Positions 16,597 to 24,949 of a stretch of DNA of 64,000 nucleotides are shown here, piece by piece; position 1 is the stretch's first letter; every line of letters starts with the position of its first letter. Position numbers and translations under genes: made by a program. Below the pieces are notes generated by a model. That model saw only the letters and a list, made by a program, of their open reading frames with translations, was not told the origin of the DNA and did no database searches. This DNA comes from Sphingopyxis sp. UBA6723 (GTDB lineage: Bacteria; Pseudomonadota; Alphaproteobacteria; Sphingomonadales; Sphingomonadaceae), in NCBI RefSeq assembly GCF_002454115.1, contig NZ_DKIH01000005.1, positions 62,001 to 126,000 of the forward strand. The letters run 5' to 3'.

Positions 16597-17523
16597 GTGC
16601 CGCACGCCGCGCCATCGTCGCTGGATTGCCTGGTCATCGGCGGCGGGCCGGCGGGGTTGACCGCGGCCATCTATCTGGCGCGATTTCACTTGTCGGTAGC
16701 GGTTGTGGATGCGGGGCAGAGCCGCGCCAGCCTGATCCCGCTGACTCGCAATCACGCCGGATTTCCCGACGGGATATCGGGAAACGACCTGCTGATGCGA
16801 ATGCGCGAGCAGGCGCGCCTTTATCGTGCTGATTTGCGTGAAGGCCGGGTCGACAGCATCGTGCGCAACGGCGACGATTTCGTTGCGACAATGGAAGGGT
16901 CCGCCATTGCTGCGCGGTCTGTCCTGCTCGCGACGGGCGTGGTCAACCGGCGTCCCGCGATGCTGGACGACGCTGCGCATCAACAGGCGTTAAATGACGG
17001 CCGGCTGCGCTATTGTCCGATCTGCGATGGATATGAGGTCACCGACCGCCGGATCGCGGTGCTCGGCACCGGCGATCGGGGCTGCGATGAGGCCCTGTTT
17101 CTGCGCAGCTACACCGCCGACATCACGCTGGTCGCACCCGAAGGTGGCCACGAACTGGACGATGCTCATTATGGGCGATTGCGTGACGCCGGTATCAAGG
17201 TGGTTGGCAGCTGCCGGGCCATCGCGTTGGCGGACGACGCCATCGTGCTGCGGGTCAATGGCGACCGGCTGTCTTTCGATAGCCTCTATCCGGCTTTGGG
17301 TTCCGACGTCTGTTCCGAGCTGGCCGCACCATTGGGCGCCGTGATGTCCGAAGCGGGTTGCCTGAAGGTCGATACGCACCAGCGCACTAACGTCCCCGGC
17401 CTCTATGCTGCTGGCGACGTCGTGCTCGGGCTCGACCAGATCAGCCATGCGATGGGCGGGGGCGGCGTGGCGGCAACGACCATTCGCAACGATCTGGCGG
17501 AAAAAGCGCCGCTTCGCCGCTGA
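16597..17523 (+). CDS. Thioredoxin-reductase-like FAD/NAD(P)H oxidoreductase
   Basis: A 308-residue two-dinucleotide-domain flavoprotein. The FAD site VIGGGPAGLTAAIYLAR is near residue 12 and the redox pair is CPICDGYEV near 139. The second nucleotide site VLGTGDRGCDEALF departs from the usual GxGxxG/A, and the FAD-binding end reads VPGLYAAGDVV. The Cys-x-x-Cys differs from the classical CATC of thioredoxin reductase, so the partner may not be thioredoxin. It starts with GTG 16597, two bases after the GntA-like gene. It precedes a Crp/Fnr gene, and a decayed relative lies at 54102-54337 near the second Crp/Fnr gene. Confidence 0.85.
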   Translation: MPHAAPSSLDCLVIGGGPAGLTAAIYLARFHLSVAVVDAGQSRASLIPLTRNHAGFPDGISGNDLLMRMREQARLYRADLREGRVDSIVRNGDDFVATMEGSAIAARSVLLATGVVNRRPAMLDDAAHQQALNDGRLRYCPICDGYEVTDRRIAVLGTGDRGCDEALFLRSYTADITLVAPEGGHELDDAHYGRLRDAGIKVVGSCRAIALADDAIVLRVNGDRLSFDSLYPALGSDVCSELAAPLGAVMSEAGCLKVDTHQRTNVPGLYAAGDVVLGLDQISHAMGGGGVAATTIRNDLAEKAPLRR

Positions 17524-17529
17524 CGGAAA

Positions 17530-17543
17530 CTAACCTGCATCAT
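17530..17543 (+). promoter_or_regulatory. YTAAC-N4-ATCAW motif ahead of Crp/Fnr gene 1 (CTAACCTGCATCAT)
   Basis: The sequence shares 13 of 14 bases with the site ahead of the second Crp/Fnr gene (56690), and the distances to the start codons are 107 and 105 bp. Preservation of both sequence and spacing at two paralogous loci points to autoregulation. Confidence 0.6.
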
Positions 17544-17650
17544 GCGTTTAACCGCGCCTGCCATGCAACAGCAGGCGATGTCGCTCGTTAGGACCGTGGC
17601 ACCGGGTGATCGCTGATCCATCGCGAACCTGGTCGCAGGGATCGTACGAC

Positions 17651-18394
17651 ATGTTTACCGAACGCTTTTTGAGAGACAAACGCGGTGCGAGCCTCGAGGC
17701 GGACGAGCGCGCACGGATCGAGGCCGCCATCAGTGAGGTCAAGACCTTTGGCCCGCGCAATATCGTCGCGCGCGCCGGCGAACCGCTCACCAACAGCACC
17801 TTGCTGCTCGAAGGCATCATGTCGCGCTATCTCGACGACCGGAACGGGCTGCGTCAGCTTGTGGCGATCCATTTTCCCGGCGACTTTCTCGATCTCCACG
17901 CCTTTCCGCTCAAGGTGCTCGACCATGATGTCGCGACGCTGACGACCGCGACGGTCGCGACCGTCCCGCACGCCGAGATCGAGGCGATCGCAGAGGAAAT
18001 GCCGCAGCTGATCCGCAAGCTGTGGTTTGCGACCCTGCTCGACGCGGCGATCCACCGCGCGTGGCTGTTTCGGCTCGGCCGCCTCGATGCCACGGGGCGC
18101 GTCGCGCATTTTCTGTGCGAAACCAACGCGCGGCTTTTTTCGGCGGGCCTTAGCGACGGCCGCCGTTTCGCGCTCGCGCTGACGCAGGCCGACCTCGCCG
18201 AAATCTGCGGGCTGACAACCGTCCATGTGAACCGCGTGATGCGGCAGTTGCGCGAGGAGCAGCTTTGCCTGTTCCGCTCGTCGCTGGTCGAAATCCTCGA
18301 CCCCGCCGGACTCGCCAAGCGCGCGCAATTCGACCCCGCCTACCTGTATATCGACGACGATAGCCAGCTCCCCTCCGTGCAAAGGCCAAAATGA
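17651..18394 (+). CDS. Crp/Fnr family regulator without cluster cysteines, copy 1
   Basis: A 247-residue regulator with an N-terminal cyclic-nucleotide-like fold (about 20-140), a dimer helix and a C-terminal winged HTH (LTQADLAEICGLTTVHVNRVMRQLREE). It has no N-terminal cysteine set, so it cannot hold the FNR cluster. The recognition helix has His and Asn-Arg where FNR has Glu and Ser-Arg, which predicts a different target from TTGAT. It is very similar throughout to the protein at 56809. The signal sensed is unknown. The small gene at 18391 overlaps its stop (ATGA), as at the second locus. Confidence 0.9.
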   Translation: MFTERFLRDKRGASLEADERARIEAAISEVKTFGPRNIVARAGEPLTNSTLLLEGIMSRYLDDRNGLRQLVAIHFPGDFLDLHAFPLKVLDHDVATLTTATVATVPHAEIEAIAEEMPQLIRKLWFATLLDAAIHRAWLFRLGRLDATGRVAHFLCETNARLFSAGLSDGRRFALALTQADLAEICGLTTVHVNRVMRQLREEQLCLFRSSLVEILDPAGLAKRAQFDPAYLYIDDDSQLPSVQRPK

Positions 18395-18588
18395 TGAGAG
18401 ATCCGACCGACGAGCTCCAACCCGAAACTCAGCCGGGTATCGCGACTGCCGAAGGCGGGCTCGTGTTCCTCGACGGGCCGGACGGGGTGGCAACGACGAT
18501 GACGCCCGAGGCTGCCGCGGAAACCGGGCAAAGCCTGATCGACGCCGCCGCAACCGCCGAACGCCAGCAGGCGACGGCTAATGTTTGA
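18391..18588 (+). CDS. Small conserved protein coupled to Crp/Fnr gene (copy 1)
   Basis: Sixty-five residues with LQPETQPGIATAEGG, LDGPDGVATTMTPEAA and TGQSLIDAA. It is clearly the paralogue of the protein at 57555, and both overlap the stop of a Crp/Fnr gene by ATGA. No domain is recognised; it is soluble and likely helical towards the end. Retention of the pair at two loci suggests that it works with the regulator, for example as a modulator, which is inference. It overlaps the next gene (18581). Confidence 0.75.
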   Translation: MMRDPTDELQPETQPGIATAEGGLVFLDGPDGVATTMTPEAAAETGQSLIDAAATAERQQATANV

Positions 18589-19057
18589 CGCCTTTGCCCA
18601 ATGGAACCGGATGCTCGCGGCGGGCGCATCGATGCGCACTACGAGTGTCCGCGCTGCCGAAACTTTTGGCGGCGCCAACAAGGTCGTCGCGGCGCGCGGC
18701 GCGATTATTGGTGAGGCGATGCAATCGCCGTGGACGGCGGATCATGCCGAGCTTGGCCGGATGATCCCCGAAAAGATCGACACGCTGTCACGCGCAGGAT
18801 CAGCTGCGGCGACGATCTGGTGGGACAGTCAGACGGCGTGGATGAAGCATTTCCAGCACCTTGGCACCATGGCGATGCGAGGCCGACTACCGACGCCGGC
18901 CGAGATCGCCGACCTTGGCGAACGCAGCGCCACGCTGATGCTGCAATCAATCGAGGCGACCGCCAGGATCGGCGCGGCGAGCCTCGCGCCGGTCCACCGC
19001 CAGGTCGCGACCAATGTGCGGCGTTTGGGGGCGAAGCGACCGGCAGCAAAGGGGTGA
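18581..19057 (+). CDS. Helical protein of unknown function, possibly phasin-like
   Basis: A 158-residue, mostly helical protein with no signal or membrane segment. It opens with MFDAFAQWNRMLAAGASMRTTSVRAAETF and contains FQHLGTMAMRGRLPTPAEI. Length, composition and amphipathic helices recall phasins, which coat polyhydroxyalkanoate granules, but I see no decisive motif. It overlaps the small gene before it, so regulator, small protein and this protein form one unit. The second regulator locus lacks an equivalent next to it. Confidence 0.65.
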   Translation: MFDAFAQWNRMLAAGASMRTTSVRAAETFGGANKVVAARGAIIGEAMQSPWTADHAELGRMIPEKIDTLSRAGSAAATIWWDSQTAWMKHFQHLGTMAMRGRLPTPAEIADLGERSATLMLQSIEATARIGAASLAPVHRQVATNVRRLGAKRPAAKG

Positions 19058-19089
19058 GGGGCATCGCGACGCTGACAGACCTCTGACCG

Positions 19090-20160
19090 TCAGTTCTGGA
19101 AAATCGCAGGCGTGCCGGGTTTCACCATCTGCGCCAGTCGCGCCGCATCCCAGTTGGTCAGCCGAACGCAGCCATGGCTTTCGGCGCGGCCGATGGTGTG
19201 TGGCTCGCTGGTGCCATGGATGCCATAATGCGGCTTATTGATGTCGATCCATGCCACCCCGACGGGGCTGTTCGGTCCGGGCTGTAGCAGCGCCGCCTCT
19301 TTGCTGTCGCTCACGTCCCAGAATAATTTAGGGTTGTAATGAAAATCGGGATTGCGGCTCACGCCCTGGATTCTCCACGTTCCGATCGGCAGCGGATCGC
19401 GGCTGCTTCCCATCGTGGCGGGGAATTGCGCGATCAGCTTGTCGCTGGCGTCGAACACCTTCAGCACGCCTTCGGATTTGTCGACGACGACCTTGGCCGC
19501 GGCCGGTTGTTTGGGCGCAACGCCGAGGCGTTCGAGCGTTCCGTTCCAGCCGCGCGAATCCTCGCCTAGCGTCGATTGGTCGATATCGGCGATGTTGGGG
19601 ACGCGGAACGGGCGGTCCGCTCCCACCAGCGTCGATGCGCTGTTCAGCGCGACGAGGGTTTCGGGCGTGGTGTGAAAGCGCTCGGCCAGCGCCTCGGTCA
19701 AATTGCGATAGCCGAGCGCGGGCAATTTGGCCTGTTCGGCCGCGTCTTTCAGAAAGGCCGGGACGAACGGCCCTTTGGCAAAGCCTGCCGGAATGATGAC
19801 AACCCGCGTCGCGGGAACCTGCCGCCACCGCTGCAACGCCTGCTCCGTCACGGTGTCGAGCTTGCCCGTGTCGGCAATGTCATTGGCCTGCTGAAAACCG
19901 CGCAACGCTGCGGCATAGGACGCGCCTTCCTTGCCATCGATGACGCCGGGCGAAAAACCGAGATGGTCGAGGATGACCTGCGCGCGCAGGATGGGGGTTT
20001 CGTCGAAGGCAATCGCGCCCGGTTCGGCATCCGCGAATATCAGACTATCGCCATCGGTATTCGCCGGTGCCGCCGCGCGCGTTTCGTCCGTATTTTTGTC
20101 GGGTGAGGCATTGCAGCCGGCGAGCAGCAGCGCCCCGGCTAGATAGATTGGAATTTTCAA
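19090..20160 (-). CDS. L,D-transpeptidase lipoprotein with peptidoglycan-binding domain (YkuD family)
   Basis: A 356-residue protein. A lipoprotein signal (LLLAGC, lipid-modified Cys near residue 16) is followed by a PG_binding_1 repeat (ILRAQVILDHLGFSPGVIDGKEG...LRGFQQANDI). After a linker comes a YkuD catalytic domain with HGTSEPHTIGRAESHGCVRLTNWDA, giving catalytic Cys in SHGCVR and His in HGT. It forms 3-3 peptidoglycan cross-links or attaches proteins to the wall in the periplasm. It stands alone on the minus strand. Confidence 0.92.
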   Translation of the reverse strand: MKIPIYLAGALLLAGCNASPDKNTDETRAAAPANTDGDSLIFADAEPGAIAFDETPILRAQVILDHLGFSPGVIDGKEGASYAAALRGFQQANDIADTGKLDTVTEQALQRWRQVPATRVVIIPAGFAKGPFVPAFLKDAAEQAKLPALGYRNLTEALAERFHTTPETLVALNSASTLVGADRPFRVPNIADIDQSTLGEDSRGWNGTLERLGVAPKQPAAAKVVVDKSEGVLKVFDASDKLIAQFPATMGSSRDPLPIGTWRIQGVSRNPDFHYNPKLFWDVSDSKEAALLQPGPNSPVGVAWIDINKPHYGIHGTSEPHTIGRAESHGCVRLTNWDAARLAQMVKPGTPAIFQN

Positions 20161-20244
20161 GCGCTGGTCCTCTCGGTTGAGGCTTGTTCAACGATTGCGT
20201 CGGCTAAAGGATGCGCGCCATCCGCGGTTCAACGCAAACTTCGG

Positions 20245-20826
20245 CTAGCGTTCGATTTCATAATGGATCGGTTTGAACGTCCCGCCGCAACTGTCATAGG
20301 CCGAACAGGCGGTGAGCCCGATGATCAGGTCGTCGAGCGCGCGGAACCGAATGAAATCGCCGGGCGCGGTCGGCGGCGGCAGCACCTTGACCTTGCCCGC
20401 ATTATCGACCGGAACGTGCATGAAGATGTTAAACGCGACGGGAATATCGTCCTCGGCGATGCCATAGGGTGCCAGCGCCTCGGCCAGATTGCCGAAACAG
20501 CCGCGATGGACGGGCTTGTCCTTGTAGAAATGGCGAAAGGTCGCTTCACTGCACGGGGTCAGCAGGAAATCATGCGTCCCGACATGGTCCTCGACAATCT
20601 CGAGCATGGGATTGGACCGGTTCGACCACAGCCGGTTGCCGGTCGTCAGCCGGATCGTTTCCTCGTAGTCGAACGTCCGCCCGTTCGACACAACCTCGCG
20701 AACGTCGCCGCGCATGAAGGCCAGCATGTCGCTGACCTGTCCGCCCTCGGGATCGATCACGCGCAGCGTTTCGCCGCGGAGCAGGGGGAAGGCCGTGCCG
20801 CTTCGCGGCGCGATAATCTCGGTCAT
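20245..20826 (-). CDS. DUF1989 (urea carboxylase-associated) family protein
   Basis: A 193-residue protein that fits the DUF1989 family, including APRSGTAFPLLRGETLRVIDPEGGQVSDMLAF, TFDYEETIRLTTGNRLWSN, NIFMHVPVD and ALDDLIIGLTACSAYDSCGG. Conserved His, Cys and acidic residues suggest a metal site. Members often neighbour urea/guanidine carboxylase genes; none is seen here, so the substrate is open. The start ATG 20826 gives the family-length protein; the frame extension to 20955 is Arg-rich and unlikely. Confidence 0.85.
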   Translation of the reverse strand: MTEIIAPRSGTAFPLLRGETLRVIDPEGGQVSDMLAFMRGDVREVVSNGRTFDYEETIRLTTGNRLWSNRSNPMLEIVEDHVGTHDFLLTPCSEATFRHFYKDKPVHRGCFGNLAEALAPYGIAEDDIPVAFNIFMHVPVDNAGKVKVLPPPTAPGDFIRFRALDDLIIGLTACSAYDSCGGTFKPIHYEIER

Positions 20827-21021
20827 GCATGGTCTTTCGCGCGAGGAGTGTGCGGTCACTACGTGCGGGGCGGGCGAAGGCTGCCTCGCCGGGCAAACTC
20901 TCGCCACCCTCTCATTTTTTCCGGTTCGTGCGTGAACATCGCGTGAGGCCGCCATTCAGCAACGCGACACCGGGCGAAGCGCTTTGGGGCGGAACGCCGG
21001 GGGGCTGACAGGAGAAAGCCG

Positions 21022-21738
21022 ATGAAGACGCTACTCGTGAGCCTGGCGGTATCCGCCGCGGCCATCGCAAGCCCCGCCGCCGCACAATATCCGAGCGACG
21101 GCTACCAGAACCGCGGCAACAACGACCGCGATGACGACCGCGCCGGTGCAAACATGGCACCGCGGATCGAACAGATGCGCGTGCGGATCCAGGCGGGCGT
21201 GCAATCAGGCGCGATCAGCCGTCAGGAGGCCGTCTCGCTGCGCGCCGACCTGCGTTCCTTGACGCAGCTGGAGCGACAGTACAGCCGCGGCGGCCTGACC
21301 AACCAGGAGCGGCAGGACCTGCAAAGGCGGCTGCGCGAACTGCGCCAGGATGTCCGCCGCGCCGATGGCGGCGCGAACGGGCGCTATGATAATTGGGACC
21401 GCCAGAACGATCGCGACGATGATCGCTATGACGATCGCTATGACGGGCGGGGCTATGGCACCGATGGCCGCTGGAATGATAACGACCGGGACGATGATGA
21501 CCGCCAGCCGCCACAGCGCGGCGGCATTGGCGGCTTGATCGACAATGTGCTGGGCCGCAACGAGGCGACCCTGCAAGTCGGCCAGCGCGCCCCGTCGGAC
21601 CTTTACGGCGTACCCTATGAGTATCGCGACCGTTATCGCGACACCAACCAGTCCTATTATCGTTCGGACGGACGCCAGATCTACCAGATCGACGCCCGGA
21701 CCCAAGCGGTTGTCCGCATCCACACGATGAACCGATAA
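21022..21738 (+). CDS. Secreted Asp/Arg/Tyr-rich protein with one copy of a helical repeat
   Basis: A 238-residue exported protein (signal peptide ending PAAAQ). Residues about 45-110 form a helical module: IEQMRVRIQAGVQSGAISRQEAVSLRADLRSLTQLERQYSRGGLTNQERQDLQRRLRELR. A very charged Asp/Arg/Tyr/Gly segment follows. The end (LQVGQRAPSDLYGVPYEYRDRY...DARTQAVVRI) resembles small RcnB-like periplasmic proteins. The same module occurs three times in the protein at 23883. GGAG lies before ATG 21022. A strong hairpin follows the stop. Confidence 0.75.
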   Translation: MKTLLVSLAVSAAAIASPAAAQYPSDGYQNRGNNDRDDDRAGANMAPRIEQMRVRIQAGVQSGAISRQEAVSLRADLRSLTQLERQYSRGGLTNQERQDLQRRLRELRQDVRRADGGANGRYDNWDRQNDRDDDRYDDRYDGRGYGTDGRWNDNDRDDDDRQPPQRGGIGGLIDNVLGRNEATLQVGQRAPSDLYGVPYEYRDRYRDTNQSYYRSDGRQIYQIDARTQAVVRIHTMNR

Positions 21739-21746
21739 TTGCGCCC

Positions 21747-21777
21747 GCCTCAGCCAGCATCCTTGGCTGGCTGAGGC
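21747..21777 (+). terminator. 12-bp perfect hairpin after the secreted-protein gene
   Basis: GCCTCAGCCAGC (21747-21758) pairs perfectly with GCTGGCTGAGGC (21766-21777) around a 7-base loop, nine bases after the stop codon. No T-run follows, so it may be a weak terminator or a 3' stability hairpin. Confidence 0.6.
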
Positions 21778-21988
21778 GCGCTGCAGGAGTTCGCGCTCAC
21801 ATCCGAGACCCTACAGCGATGGCTGAGATCTGAACAATGGGAAGGTTTCGGCGATTGAGATTGGCCCTGTCGCCAACGCAGACCCCGGTGTTTTTACGGT
21901 ATTGGCGGGGAACAACGATTAACTCATTCAATTGCTTCAAGAGCGGGGGGGACGCTGGACACTGCTTCACACGAGCCACCCCGTGTTG

Positions 21989-22252
21989 ATGAGAAGGGCG
22001 ATTGTTGTGGACCGAGAAGATAACGTCGTGACGATTGCCCGGTTCGGACCGAGAAAGCTGCCGGAACTGACCATGCGGAAAAACAAGCTGGTGGGCGATG
22101 TCGTGGTGGCTACCGGTGCGGGTGATCTGCCATTGGACGTCCTCGCTGGCGCGCTACTCGAAGCTGCTGAAAGTAATGACAATACCAAGCTTGTGGCCTG
22201 GGCATTGCGCGGGGCTGCATTTTTCGACGGTGGAGAGCGGTCTGCTCCCTAA
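21989..22252 (+). CDS. Hypothetical protein
   Basis: An 87-residue open frame starting MRRAIVVDREDNVVTIARFGPRKLPELT; an upstream ATG at 21932 would add 19 residues. It has a plausible alternating beta/alpha pattern and an acidic end, but no family is recognised and no good ribosome binding site is seen. Base composition here is less GC-rich than in the neighbouring genes. It may be a small accessory gene or chance. Confidence 0.35.
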   Translation: MRRAIVVDREDNVVTIARFGPRKLPELTMRKNKLVGDVVVATGAGDLPLDVLAGALLEAAESNDNTKLVAWALRGAAFFDGGERSAP

Positions 22253-22614
22253 ATGACAGGAAAGCACGGTTCGGTTAGCTACCTCCCCTTTTTGATCGGC
22301 GCGGGAGCGGGTGCAAATACCCGTCCCTAGAACGCAATCCTCGTCAGAAATTCACGTTCTTGGCTGACCGGCAGCGATCCGAACAAAATTTCACCTTATC
22401 CCAGTCCCGCGCCCATTTTTTTCGCCATGAGAATGGTCGGCCGCAGCTCGCGCAGATCTTGGACGGAAAGTCGGACTTTTTGATCATCCGTGGCACTGAG
22501 ACCATCCTGCAACATGTGAATTTTGATATGCAGACTCCGCGTGACTATCCTGAACTAGCAGCCGGCGCAGGAGCGTCGAAAGAGCAGCGGTCGACACCCA
22601 TTGATACCATCTTA
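22253..22614. other. Intergenic stretch, no supported feature
   Basis: Lower-GC sequence between a doubtful small gene and the GGDEF remnant. An open frame at 22360-22686 has no recognisable domain and runs into the GGDEF gene antisense, so it was not called. No motif or hairpin of note was seen. Confidence 0.5.
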
Positions 22615-23312
22615 TCATGTCGCAGTTTTGGCGAAGATCAATGTCGTGCGGCAACAGTTTCGGCCTGCTTCCTTCGCCATGTATAGAGCCCGGTCGGCGG
22701 ATGCCAGAAGCGCGTGCGGCATCGCTACCGATCCGCCGTCGCGGGCGAATGCGGTCGCCGCCCCTATGCTTATCGTGACCACGCCACTTGTCGTTGCGCC
22801 GTGCGGAATTTCCAAGGCTTCGACGGCCGCCCGGGCGCTCTCGGACGTCAGTGCGGCGCTGCGGCTGTCAGCATCGCCGAGCACAATCGCCAGCTCATCG
22901 CCGCCATACCGGGCGAGCAGTCCGCCCGAACCAGTGAGCGAGGATTGCAACGCTGCTCCGACGCTGCGCAGGCAGTCGTCGCCGACTTGGTGGCCGTGGG
23001 CGTCATTGAACTCTTTGAAATGATCGATGTCGATCAGCAGCAGCGATATTTGGGACTTTGCGGCCGATGTGCGCTGCCACTGGCTTTCCAGCGCTTCGTC
23101 GAACGCGCGGCGGTTGGCGAGGCCGGTGAGCCCGTCGCGCATCGCCATCGATCGCAGCTCATCCTCCAGCGCCTGCGGTCGGAAATGTCGCGCATGATGA
23201 CCGCGCGGTCGCCGGGCGCGCCATTCGGCGCCGTGCCAGCCGGGTGTCGAGAACATACTTGAATATGCGCCGCCGCCTTTGGCCCGGGGGCTTGGACATA
23301 CGCAGCGGCCAC
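22615..23312 (-). pseudogene. Diguanylate cyclase (GGDEF) gene, frameshifted upstream of the catalytic domain
   Basis: The C-terminal 150 or so residues are a good GGDEF domain: LRSMAMRDGLTGLANRRAF, LLLIDIDHFKEFNDAHGHQVGDDCL, the active-site RYGGDELAIVL and SADRALYMAKEAGRN. It would make cyclic di-GMP. The helix usually just before it, VIMRDISDRRR, is present but in another frame; the two frames meet near 23170, where one base appears to be missing. The expected PAS-type sensor part further upstream is not intact. A shortened GGDEF product from an internal start cannot be excluded. Confidence 0.7.
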
Positions 23313-23882
23313 CCGGCAGGATGGCTATGGAAGTTCGTTGTTCAAGCGGGTTCTCAAGCCCGGCACCGCGCGCCTCTTGGCCCGATGCGTCCTCAGCATA
23401 GCCACACCAACGCACGGCGCAAGATGGTTTCATTTGAAACTTGTCCAATATGGCAGGATAATGCTTGAACGCCTTCGTCTGGAAGGATGGCGCGCGTCAG
23501 GCGCGCTAGCCTCCGCCCGATCTCATGCCGCAATCGTGAATGTCCAACTCGCCGGTCGGACGCCAGTGCGTCCGTCGGCGCGGTCAAGGGCAGTGGCGGC
23601 AGTAATGCGGCCAAGATCTTGCCTTAATGTCCGCAGACACAAGAGGTGGCCGATGATGGCAGGCGATCCGGAACAGGCCGATGCGGCAGAAGCCTTTGTG
23701 CGCCCGCAATCAGACCGCTGCCTCCATGACGCAGCGCGAACAAGCGATGTCACGGTCTTTCTTGGGACGCGGGCAACCGGCGCATCTCCAGCGCGTTCCA
23801 TAGCAATATGAAGCGTCGGCGTCGTTCACGAGATCGCCGATCCGCTCGTGAACCGATCGCTCCTCGAATGAAGGTCCCCGCC
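23313..23882. other. Intergenic stretch, no supported feature
   Basis: Open frames in this stretch have the composition of antisense or chance frames. It may contain further decayed sequence of the GGDEF gene's sensor part. No tRNA, repeat or motif was seen. Confidence 0.45.
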
Positions 23883-24770
23883 ATGAACATCAAATGCCTC
23901 CTGATCGCTGCGACAAGCACTTTGCTTTTCTCTGGCACCGCTTTGGCACAGCAACAGACCCAACCGCAGCCGAATATTCTCGAGCAGTTGCTCGGGTCCG
24001 TGTTTGGCAACAGCGAACAGGCCAGCGAACAGACCTTGGAATCGGACTGGAACCAAGGTCGCCGACCTTTTGCCCAGCGCCGCGCGACGTTGGAACAGCG
24101 CATCGATACCGCTGTGCGCGACGGCTCGCTCAGCCGCAGCGAAGCAGAGCAGATGCGCCGTGAGTATAATGAGATCGTGCGCCTGGAAGCGCAATATTCG
24201 GCCAACGGCAATATGTCCCAGCAGCAGCGCAGCGATTTGCGGATGCGATATCGGGCATTGACGCAGCGGATTGCTGGCCAGAACACCGGTCAAGGCGGCT
24301 ATGCAGACGAGGGACGGTGGCAGATGTTGTCGACCCGCAACGCCGATTTCGAACAGCGGCTAACGAGCGGACTGCGGAACCGAAGCATTACGCAGGCAGA
24401 AGCCACGCGGCTGCGCAGCGATTGGCGCTCTTTGGCTCAACTTGAGGCGCGGTATCAGCGCGGCGGGTTCGATGCACGCGAGCAGGCCGATCTTTGGGCG
24501 CGCTACAATGCCATCATCGATCGCCTCGGTGGCGCTTATGGCAATGATGGGAACAGCGGTCGCTGGGGTCAGTTGGAAACACGATTGGCGGCGTTGGAAC
24601 GCAATGGCGGCATCAACCGAAATGACGCGGTCCAGATTCGGGCGCAGCTCGGTGATCTGGCAAGGCTCGACGCTGCTTATACGAACGGCGGATACGGTGC
24701 AGATGAGCGGACATATCTGACCCGTCGATTTGGTGAACTCGAACAGATGCTCGGAAATATCCGTCGATAG
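23883..24770 (+). CDS. Secreted protein with three copies of a helical repeat
   Basis: A 295-residue exported protein (signal peptide ending ALAQ). After a Gln-rich stretch come three related helical modules of about 65-80 residues. Each follows the pattern R-I-x-x-(G/A)-x-x-(D/N)-G-(S/G)-(L/I)-(S/T/N)-(R/Q)-x-(E/D)-A...L-x-x-L-x-A-x-Y-(x)-x-G-G/N. Examples begin LEQRIDTAVRDGSLSRSEA, FEQRLTSGLRNRSITQAEA and LETRLAALERNGGINRNDA. The protein at 21022 has one such module. A periplasmic structural or binding role is guessed, not known. The start at ATG 23883 follows AAGG. Confidence 0.8.
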   Translation: MNIKCLLIAATSTLLFSGTALAQQQTQPQPNILEQLLGSVFGNSEQASEQTLESDWNQGRRPFAQRRATLEQRIDTAVRDGSLSRSEAEQMRREYNEIVRLEAQYSANGNMSQQQRSDLRMRYRALTQRIAGQNTGQGGYADEGRWQMLSTRNADFEQRLTSGLRNRSITQAEATRLRSDWRSLAQLEARYQRGGFDAREQADLWARYNAIIDRLGGAYGNDGNSGRWGQLETRLAALERNGGINRNDAVQIRAQLGDLARLDAAYTNGGYGADERTYLTRRFGELEQMLGNIRR

Positions 24771-24949
24771 CAGTCTTGCGGAGTCGAGCCGCGGCGCGGC
24801 GATTGGCAGGTGTCAGCAGGGTCAGGGTCGCGCGCGCCGACCTGTCTCGCCGCCATAGCCGCGCATCAGGATTGCTGATTGGCCTTTCGGGCCAGGCGCG
24901 ACGGCAATGATCCTGCGCGATCGGCTGTCACCGAAGCGGCGTTCCGATA

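Noticed and set aside
17525..17548. GGAAAC...CGTT overlapping the motif before Crp/Fnr gene 1 as an EcfG promoter
   Set aside because: The spacer is 14-15 bases and the second locus does not preserve it.
22360..22686. An open frame of 108 residues before the GGDEF remnant
   Set aside because: No family, no ribosome binding site, and it overlaps the GGDEF gene on the other strand.
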